Shown here piece by piece: positions 58,219-64,000 of a DNA stretch of 64,000 bases. Positions within the stretch are counted from its first letter, which is position 1. Every line of letters starts with the position of its first letter. Position numbers and translations under genes: made by a program. The notes beneath the pieces were generated by a model. That model was not told the DNA's origin. It saw only the letters and a program-made list of their open reading frames with translations, and ran no database searches. This stretch comes from Rhodopseudomonas pseudopalustris (lineage in GTDB: Bacteria; Pseudomonadota; Alphaproteobacteria; Rhizobiales; Xanthobacteraceae). The stretch is taken from contig NZ_FODT01000014.1 in the NCBI RefSeq assembly GCF_900110435.1, forward strand, positions 62,001 through 126,000, given 5' to 3'.

Positions 58219-58714
58219 CTCGCAACGCTCTCTCGGCCGTCTTCGTCAGGCTTTGGATCTCTCGCTGCACCCTACCCGGCCTGGCAAGGTGAGTTTACTC
58301 GCACCATCCCCTGGAGTCTCTGCCAACGCTGTCGATCAGCGCCAGCCGTCCAGCAGTAGCTAGAGCCAGACCATGGGACCTGGGAGCTTCCGCTGCGTTA
58401 ACTCGATCACAAACAGCGCAGGGCGAAGGCTGCCTCAGTTAATATTTGCCGAAAAATAGGCGCTGATCAGACCAGGGAACAGGAAGTCGCACGGCCACGC
58501 ACAATAGGTACCATAGAACCCCACTACGCGGCATCTTTCAAGCCGACAGAAAGCGTACTCGGGAGGTGCAGTGGCTGGTGTAGCACTCACGGTTTTGTTC
58601 CAAAGATTTGGAGCAATCACTCATAATAAAGGCCGGAACATCCGACTGAGCCTGCTGTTGTCGATGTGCAGCGCACCAGTCAGGTGACGCTCATGAGATC
58701 AAGGGAGAATTCCG
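58219..58714. other. 496-bp intergenic region, no gene; ends in a stress-type promoter
   Basis: A 61-codon minus-strand frame (58435-58620) has no ribosome site or family match and is not called. The stretch is lower in GC than its surroundings in parts (AGTTAATATTTGCCGAAAAA near 58437). Close to the CsbD gene there is a candidate EcfG promoter (58635-58659). Confidence 0.55.
58635..58659 (+). promoter_or_regulatory. Candidate EcfG (general stress) promoter of csbD
   Basis: GGAAC (58635-58639) is followed by 16 bases and TGTT (58656-58659). Alphaproteobacterial EcfG promoters read GGAAC-N16/17-cGTT, so only the weakly conserved C differs. The CsbD start is 55 bp on, and a CsbD-like protein is a common member of the general stress regulon. 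Confidence 0.65.
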
Positions 58715-58930
58715 ATGGGTAGCACGATGGACAAAATCAAGGGCGCCACCAACGAGGCAGTCGGCAAGGCCAAGCAGGGTATTGGCGAGGCCACCGGCTC
58801 CGAGAAGCTGGAAGGCGAAGGCGCGCTGCAGGAAGCCAAGGGTAAGGGCCAGCAGGCGCTCGGCGATGCCAAGGAAGCGGTGAAGGACACCGCCGACAAG
58901 GCGGCAGGCGCAGTCAATCGCAACCTGTGA
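58715..58930 (+). CDS. CsbD-family stress protein
   Basis: 71 residues rich in Lys, Ala, Gly and Glu with no aromatic or Cys residue; [32 protein letters not shown] is the CsbD start, followed by [16 protein letters not shown]. Proteins like this accumulate under general stress; their mechanism is unknown. GGGAGA lies before the ATG. Its upstream EcfG-type promoter and downstream hairpin terminator suggest a single-gene transcript. Confidence 0.93.
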   Translation: MGSTMDKIKGATNEAVGKAKQGIGEATGSEKLEGEGALQEAKGKGQQALGDAKEAVKDTADKAAGAVNRNL

Positions 58931-58981
58931 TGGTGCGAGTGTGATCGCATCCGGGTAGCTATCCCGATTGAGATCACCGCG

Positions 58982-59009
58982 AAAGACCGGCTTCGAGCCG
59001 GTCTTTTTG
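58982..59009. terminator. Rho-independent terminator after csbD
   Basis: AAAGACCGGC, TTCGA-type loop, GCCGGTCTTT then TTGCG: a 10-bp stem followed by T residues on the plus strand (CTTTTTG). It is 51 bp after csbD and 15 bp past the end of the minus-strand hydroxyacid dehydrogenase gene, so it can serve both. Confidence 0.85.
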
Positions 59010-59023
59010 CGTTTGTGCCAGGT

Positions 59024-60007
59024 TCAGCGCCGTGCGTGCGACGTCACCGCCGGATTGACCACGTTGATCGGCTCACCAGCCGCATATGCCACGATCTGGT
59101 CGAAGATCTCACTGAACTGCAACTCGTATTCATCGCGCGACACGTAGCCGATGTGCGGGGTCGCGACGACATTGTCCATCTTCAGTAACGGATCGCTCGG
59201 ATCGCGTAGCGGCTCGGCGTCGAACACGTCGATCGCCGCCATGCCGGGACGCCCCGCGCGCAGCGCCTCGACCAGCGCGCCGGGCTCGATCAACCCGGCC
59301 CGGCTGGTATTGACCAGCAGGGCGCCCGGCTTCATCCGCGCCAGATCGGACCGCGTGACGATGCCGCAGGTGGCGTCCACCAGCCGCATGTGCAGCGACA
59401 GCACATCGCTCTGCGCGAAGAATTCTTCCTTGCTACCAGCGATCTGATGGCCATCGGCGCGGGCCTGCGCCAGACTGGGTTCGCGCGCCCACACCAGAAC
59501 CGTCATGCCGAAAGCGCGGCCATAGCCAGCGACCACGCTGCCGATCCGGCCGTAGCCAAAGATGCCGAGCGTCTTGTCACGCAGCGTATGTCCGACGCCG
59601 ATCTGCCAGACGCCGGCTTTCAGCGCCGCCGCCTGCTGCGGAATCTGCCGCATCGCCGCCAGCACCAGCCCCCAGGTCAGCTCCGCCGCGGCGTATGACG
59701 GCGTGCCGGCGTGCATGTTCGACGAGACGACGATGCCAAGCCGCGTGCAGGCGTCGATATCGATGTGCGGGTAGACGCTGCGCTGGCTGATCAGCTTCAG
59801 CTTCGGCAGTTTCTCCAACAGGGCTGCGTGGATCCGGGTGCGCTCGCGGATCAGCACCAGCGCCTCTGTTTCCTTCAGCCGCTCCGCCAGCGCGTCGGTG
59901 TCCTGCAAGTGATCGTTGAAGACCGTGACGTCGTGGCTCGCCAGCTTGGCGAAGCAGGGCAGCGTCCGCAGCGTGTCGAAGTAATCGTCGAGAATCGCGA
60001 TTTTCAC
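59024..60007 (-). CDS. D-isomer-specific 2-hydroxyacid dehydrogenase family protein
   Basis: 327 residues from a GTG at 60007 with GGAGGAAC before it. GYGRIG (151-156) binds NAD(P). Catalytic Arg236 (NTSRAG), Glu265 (FDAEPL) and His285 (ATPHIGY) are in place. It reduces a 2-keto acid to a D-2-hydroxy acid, or the reverse. The substrate is not determined. It follows the gamma-glutamyltransferase gene on the same strand after a repeat. Confidence 0.9.
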   Translation of the reverse strand: MKIAILDDYFDTLRTLPCFAKLASHDVTVFNDHLQDTDALAERLKETEALVLIRERTRIHAALLEKLPKLKLISQRSVYPHIDIDACTRLGIVVSSNMHAGTPSYAAAELTWGLVLAAMRQIPQQAAALKAGVWQIGVGHTLRDKTLGIFGYGRIGSVVAGYGRAFGMTVLVWAREPSLAQARADGHQIAGSKEEFFAQSDVLSLHMRLVDATCGIVTRSDLARMKPGALLVNTSRAGLIEPGALVEALRAGRPGMAAIDVFDAEPLRDPSDPLLKMDNVVATPHIGYVSRDEYELQFSEIFDQIVAYAAGEPINVVNPAVTSHARR

Positions 60008-60034
60008 GCGGCGTTCCTCCCCGCCATTCCGGCC

Positions 60035-60117
60035 GTCATTGCGAGGAGCGAAGCGACCCGGCAATCCAGACGTCGGACACTGAGCTGTGGATTGCTTCGC
60101 CTCGCTCGCGATGACGG
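60035..60117. repeat. Palindromic repeat pair (GTCATTGCGAGGAGCGAAGC type)
   Basis: GTCATTGCGAGGAGCGAAGC ... GGCAATCC faces GGATTGCTTCGCCTCGCTCG ... CGATGACGG. Related to the unit at 31837-31919. It lies in the gap between the gamma-glutamyltransferase and the hydroxyacid dehydrogenase genes. Confidence 0.75.
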
Positions 60118-60127
60118 AATTCTCGTC

Positions 60128-61714
60128 TCAATAACCGAGCGCGCAGCCGTCCTTGCGCGGGTCGGAGCCGCCGGTGAGCGTGCCCTTGTCCCAATCGATC
60201 CAGATCCCCTGGCCACCGCCATGCGGCGTGCCGACAGGCGAAACCTTATGGCCGAGTTGCTTCAGGCTTTCGACGGTCGCGGCCGGGACGCCGTCCTCGA
60301 GCTGGTAGATGCCCTCGTAGTGCAGGCCGCGCGGCAGATCGATCGCCTCCTGCACGTCGAGGCCGTAGTCGAGGATGTTGGTCAGCACATGGACCTGGCC
60401 GACCGGCTGGTACTGGCCACCCATCACGCCGAACGACAACCGCGCCCGGCCGTTCTCGGTGGCGAGGCTCGGAATGATGGTGTGCAGCGGGCGTTTCTTC
60501 GGCGCGATGCAGTTCGGGTGGCCGGGCTGGACGCGGAAGCCGGCGCCGCGGTTTTGCAGCAGGATGCCGGTCTTGTTCGAGACGATCGCCGAACCGAAAG
60601 AATGCGCGATCGAGTTGATGAACGAGCAGACGTTGCGGTCCTCGTCGACCACGGTGATGTACACCGTCGACGGGTTCATCGGCGGCGCGACATGCGGCAG
60701 GTCCAGCAGCTTGTCCAGCGCGATCTTGCTGCAATGCTCCTCGCCGAACTCCCGCGCCAGGATGCGGACGACGTCGATATCGACATGCGCCGGATCGCCG
60801 ATGTGCTCTTCGCGCATCATGTAGGCGATCCGTGTCGCCTCGGCTTCGAGATGAAAGCGCTCGACGCTGAGCGGACCGAACTTGCCGAGGTCGAACCGGC
60901 TGAGAATGTTCAGCATCACCAGCATGGTGATGCCCGGACCGTTCGGCGGGCACTGCCAGACGTCGAAGCCCTTATAGACGGTGCCGAGCGGCGACGTCGT
61001 CTCGGTGGTGTGTTCGGCGAAATCCTCGAGCGTGTGCAGACCGCCGATCCCGCGCAGCGTCTCGACCATGTCCTGCGCGACGGCCCCCTTGTAGAACGCG
61101 TCGGGGCCGTTGTCGGCGATCAGCTTCAGCGTCTGCGCCAGTTCCGGCTGCCTGATGACGTCGCCGGTCCTGGCCGGTTCGCCGTGCGGCAACAGATAGC
61201 GCGCCGCGTTGACGCCCTTCTTCAGCTTTTCGAAGCCGTTCCGCCAGTCGAACGCGATCCGCGGCGCCACCACATAGCCTTCGGCCGCGGCCTTGATCGC
61301 GGGCTGCAGCAATTTGTCGAAGCCGAACCGGCCGTGGTCGCGCAGGATCGTCGCCCAGGCGTCGATCGCGCCGGGGATCGTCACCGCATGCGGGCTGGTG
61401 AGCGGGATCGCATCGATGCCGCGCTCGAGAAACCACTCCGCCTTGGCCGCCGCCGGCGCCCGGCCGGAGCCGTTATAGGCGACGATCTTCCCTGTGCCCT
61501 TAGGCTGATACAACGCAAAGCAATCACCGCCGATGCCGGTCGATTGCGGCTCGATCACCGACAGCAGCGCCGAGGCGGCGATTGCGGCATCAGCCGCGGT
61601 GCCGCCCGCCTGCAGGATCTCGATCGCGGCGAGCGCCGCCTGCGGATGCGAGGTCGCCACCATGGCGTTGCGGCCATGGACCGTGGACCGGCCGGCAAAG
61701 TGAAAATTCCTCAT
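60128..61714 (-). CDS. Gamma-glutamyltransferase family protein without a signal peptide
   Basis: 528 residues, an Ntn-hydrolase made as a proenzyme that cuts itself at a Thr. The autocleavage site NPSTVYITVVDEDRN lies near residue 350 (STVY in place of the usual TTHY-like motif). GGTAADAAIAASALLSVIEP, TGIGGDCFAL and GGQYQPVGQV are typical. There is no N-terminal leader, so it is probably cytoplasmic, unlike the periplasmic E. coli Ggt; this group may hydrolyse other gamma-glutamyl or amide substrates. Confidence 0.88.
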   Translation of the reverse strand: MRNFHFAGRSTVHGRNAMVATSHPQAALAAIEILQAGGTAADAAIAASALLSVIEPQSTGIGGDCFALYQPKGTGKIVAYNGSGRAPAAAKAEWFLERGIDAIPLTSPHAVTIPGAIDAWATILRDHGRFGFDKLLQPAIKAAAEGYVVAPRIAFDWRNGFEKLKKGVNAARYLLPHGEPARTGDVIRQPELAQTLKLIADNGPDAFYKGAVAQDMVETLRGIGGLHTLEDFAEHTTETTSPLGTVYKGFDVWQCPPNGPGITMLVMLNILSRFDLGKFGPLSVERFHLEAEATRIAYMMREEHIGDPAHVDIDVVRILAREFGEEHCSKIALDKLLDLPHVAPPMNPSTVYITVVDEDRNVCSFINSIAHSFGSAIVSNKTGILLQNRGAGFRVQPGHPNCIAPKKRPLHTIIPSLATENGRARLSFGVMGGQYQPVGQVHVLTNILDYGLDVQEAIDLPRGLHYEGIYQLEDGVPAATVESLKQLGHKVSPVGTPHGGGQGIWIDWDKGTLTGGSDPRKDGCALGY

Positions 61715-61925
61715 GGGAACAGGCTCTTTGGTTCACCGCGCCGCGCTTCGGCGCCAGCCTAATTGACATATTCCGGCCGGCCTGAGCAATCCTCGACGCA
61801 TCGGGCCTCTCCCCGTCAATCACGATCCGCCATTGCGGCGGGGTTTCGCGCGGCGCGCGGGGCTGATAGATCATCGCGCGGACCCGATCCGGTCCGGCGA
61901 TTCTTTGCAGCATTGGAGCGGTCCG

Positions 61926-62141
61926 ATGGCCGACGATGGATCTTTGAGCGACCGCATCGACGCGCTCGAGATGCGCCTGAGCTATCAGGACGAAACCATC
62001 GAGACGTTGAACCAGACCGTGACCGCGCAATGGAAGCAGATCGACACGCTGACGCGGCAGATCGCAGCGCTGAGCGAACGCCTGCAGCAGGCGGAATCCA
62101 GCGTCGCCACACCGGCCAACGAACGCCCGCCGCATTATTGA
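61926..62141 (+). CDS. slyX: SlyX-like small coiled-coil protein
   Basis: 71 residues from ATG 61926. SLSDRIDALEMRLSYQDETIETLNQTVTAQWKQIDTLTRQIAALSERL is a long coiled-coil helix with the SlyX LxxRxxxLE...FQ(D)xTIExLN pattern, and it ends PHY as SlyX does. The function of SlyX is unknown. The frame open from 61833 has no family match before 61926. No clear operon partner. Confidence 0.88.
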   Translation: MADDGSLSDRIDALEMRLSYQDETIETLNQTVTAQWKQIDTLTRQIAALSERLQQAESSVATPANERPPHY

Positions 62142-62176
62142 GGGCATCGCCTTCTTCGCGCCCTGCCCTCCCGTTC

Positions 62177-62292
62177 GTCATTCCGGGGCGCTCGCACAGC
62201 GAGCGAACCCGGAATCTCGAGATGTTCACCAGGCCTCGCACGCCAAGCTCTGGATTCCGGGTTCGCGCCTGACGGCGCGTCCCGGAATGACG
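62177..62292. repeat. Intergenic palindromic repeat pair (GTCATTCCGGGGCGC type)
   Basis: GTCATTCCGGGGCGCTCGCA ... CGAACCCGGAATCTC and GGATTCCGGGTTCGCGCCTG ... CGTCCCGGAATGACG; fourth copy of the family also seen at 23264, 34718 and 40569. It lies between the convergent slyX and acyl-CoA ligase genes. Confidence 0.85.
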
Positions 62293-62302
62293 ATCTTCTT
62301 GT

Positions 62303-63841
62303 TCACGACACGGCGCCCGCCGCCAGCCGCTGATCGCGGAGCTCGCGTTTCAGCACCTTGCCGATCGCGCTGCGCGGCAGCGCTTCGGAGAGGACGACCT
62401 CGGACAGCCGCTGGGTCTTGCCGACCTTCGCATTGGTCCACGCTTTCAGCTCCGCCGGATCGAGCGTGGCGCCCGGCCGCGCCACAACGAAGGCCACCGG
62501 CGTCTCGCCCCAATCTTCGGACGGCATACCAACGACGGCGACTTCGAGCACCGCGGGATGCTGGCTCGCGATCGCCTCGATGTCGCTCGGATAGATGTTG
62601 AAGCCGCCGGAGATGATCATGTCCTTCTTGCGGTCCATCAGCGTCAGGAAGCCGTCCTGATCGAAACGTCCGACGTCGCCGGTGCGCACCCAGCGCTGGC
62701 CGTCCTTGTCGGTCCAGAACGTTTCGGCGGTCTTCTGCGGCTGATTGAGATAGCCCGTCATCACCACCGCCGAGCGGCCGACGATCTCGCCGATGCTGCC
62801 CTGCGGCAAGAAATTGCCGTCCTCGTCGATCAGCCGGATGATGTGGTCGGGCATCGGTTGGCCGACGGTTCCGAGCTTGTCGGGATGTTCGTGCGCGAGC
62901 AGCGCGCAGGAGCCGCCGCCCTCGGTCATGCCATAGAACTCGGTGAGGCCACCCGGCCAGCGCGCGAGGATGTCGCGCTTCAGCTCGGCCGCGAACGGCG
63001 CCGAGGTGCAGAATTTCATCACGAACGACGACAGCTCGTAGGATCCGAATTCCGGCAGCGCCATGATCCGCCGATACTGCACCGGCACCAGCATCGCGTG
63101 GGTGACGCGGTGCTGTTGGGCGAGGTCGAGAAAGCCGCGGGCGTCGAACTTCTTCATCAGCACCAGCGTGCCGCCACCGGCCAGCGTCGGATTGAAACAG
63201 ACCAGCGTGGTGTTGGAATAAAGCGGCGTCGACAGCAGCGTCACGGCCTCGGGGCCGTAACCGAGCGGATCGAGCTGGCCGTATTGCCGCCAGCGCAGAC
63301 TGTGGGTGTGCACGATGCCCTTCGGCGTGCCGGTGGTGCCCGACGAATAGATGATGTTGAACACCCATTCCGGATCGACTGAGACCGGCGCCGCCTTCGC
63401 GCCTTCGGCTGCGAGCCAGCCCGAGAACGCCGCGCCGCTCGCACCGCCGTCGAGTGCGACGCGTCGCACGGAGGCGTCGATAGCGGCGTCCTTCATCGCC
63501 TCGGCGGCGAAGTCGTCGGTGAAAAGAATCTTGGCGCTGGAATCCTTCACCATCGCGGCAAAGTCCTGCGCGGTCGAGGACGGCGCCAGCGGCGCCACGG
63601 CGACGCCGACCCGCAACGCGCCGAGGAATGTCGCGGCATATTCGATCGACGACAATGCGCAGATCGAAATCGCATCGGTCGGCTTCACGCCGTCGCGCTG
63701 CAGGGCCGCAGCGATACGGTCAATCAGCGCGTCGAATTCCGCGTAACGCAATTTCCGCTCGCCATCGATCACCGCAATGCGGTCCGGACGTGCTTGCGCG
63801 GTGTTGCGCACCAGCGCATCGAGGGTGATGAAGTCGGGCAT
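62303..63841 (-). CDS. AMP-dependent acyl-CoA synthetase/ligase family protein
   Basis: 512 residues from ATG 63841, preceded by GGAGGAAG. The adenylate-forming motifs are all there: YSSGTTGTPKG (P-loop), YGMTEGG, DVGRFDQDGFLTLMDRKKDMI (hinge) and the catalytic Lys in LPRSAIGKVLKRELR. It activates a carboxylic acid as acyl-AMP and then acyl-CoA. The substrate is unresolved from sequence; fatty, aromatic and short-chain acids are all possible. Confidence 0.9.
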   Translation of the reverse strand: MPDFITLDALVRNTAQARPDRIAVIDGERKLRYAEFDALIDRIAAALQRDGVKPTDAISICALSSIEYAATFLGALRVGVAVAPLAPSSTAQDFAAMVKDSSAKILFTDDFAAEAMKDAAIDASVRRVALDGGASGAAFSGWLAAEGAKAAPVSVDPEWVFNIIYSSGTTGTPKGIVHTHSLRWRQYGQLDPLGYGPEAVTLLSTPLYSNTTLVCFNPTLAGGGTLVLMKKFDARGFLDLAQQHRVTHAMLVPVQYRRIMALPEFGSYELSSFVMKFCTSAPFAAELKRDILARWPGGLTEFYGMTEGGGSCALLAHEHPDKLGTVGQPMPDHIIRLIDEDGNFLPQGSIGEIVGRSAVVMTGYLNQPQKTAETFWTDKDGQRWVRTGDVGRFDQDGFLTLMDRKKDMIISGGFNIYPSDIEAIASQHPAVLEVAVVGMPSEDWGETPVAFVVARPGATLDPAELKAWTNAKVGKTQRLSEVVLSEALPRSAIGKVLKRELRDQRLAAGAVS

Positions 63842-64000
63842 TCTTCCTCCGGTTCGTTTCTTGTTTGCTCTGAAATCGACAAGACACGTCATCCGGAGGC
63901 ACGCAAAGATGCGCGCACATCAGGTTGACGCTGACTGCGTCGTGAACTCTACCGATTCAACGTCTCTCCCCTCAACCACGCCGCGCCGCTGGCGTAAAGC
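63842..64000. other. Right-edge region, no gene recognised
   Basis: 159 bp upstream of the acyl-CoA ligase. It could hold that gene's promoter, but no convincing -35/-10 pair, operator or coding frame continuing off the edge was identified. Confidence 0.5.

Noticed and set aside
58435-58620. 61-codon minus-strand reading frame upstream of csbD
   Set aside because: No ribosome site, no family motif, unusual composition; the region looks non-coding.

Overview
The window reads as chromosomal DNA of a Bradyrhizobiaceae-type alphaproteobacterium, most likely Rhodopseudomonas palustris or a close relative. The base composition is GC-rich. Several families are typical of that group: the alphaproteobacterial DUF1013/TrcR regulator, the Rhizobiales glycerol ABC operon glpRDSTPQUV, a RamB/ScfR-like regulator divergent from isocitrate lyase, and many palindromic intergenic repeats of the kinds common in this order. 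The species is inferred; no rRNA or tRNA gene was seen.

Layout. 1-1795: end of a dipeptide-type ABC transporter (permease tail and fused double ATPase). 1903-5016: peroxiredoxin, then an ispH-thrB-rnhA group on the minus strand. 5274-5981: trcR-like regulator. 6150-17804: long minus-strand housekeeping block (mutL, arfB, an M16 peptidase pair, an exported protein, lspA, ileS, an acetyltransferase, ribF). 17952-20221: four small exported proteins including an RNase T2. 20325-23255: a predicted Zur-controlled zinc-uptake locus (perfect palindromic operator, small His/Cys protein, TonB-dependent receptor). 23414-28478: GNAT, MscS channel, Nudix, metallophosphoesterase and small genes. 28269-31796: aceA-DUF4170 operon divergent from a RamB-like regulator. 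32063-33430: lytic transglycosylase. 33510-38588: complete Liv-type ABC transporter. 39449-40549: Old Yellow Enzyme. 40752-49527: glycerol uptake and catabolism operon with its DeoR-type repressor. 49627-55178: RND efflux operon with TetR regulator and flavin reductase. 55588-58218: self-contained hybrid histidine kinase. 58715-58930: CsbD stress protein. 59024-63841: hydroxyacid dehydrogenase, gamma-glutamyltransferase, SlyX and an acyl-CoA ligase-type enzyme.

How the genes work together. glpD converts glycerol-3-phosphate to DHAP, and glpS-T-P-Q-U-V import glycerol, but the permease gene glpP carries one in-frame TGA in its EAA loop, so import may be broken in this strain. The aceA operon serves acetate growth through the glyoxylate shunt. 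The RND pump, its adaptor, TetR and flavin reductase are packed as one transcription unit with a dyad operator upstream.

The clearest non-gene signal is the repeats. At least six families of paired palindromes sit between genes. One short element lies in frame inside ileS, another appears to supply the ribosome binding site of livF, and two copies of a roughly 100-bp element carry long hairpins. I found no CRISPR array, phage, insertion sequence or recognisable defence island. The best candidates for something new are the Zur-type locus, the coding-sequence repeat in ileS, and the asymmetric GlpS/GlpT ATPase pair.
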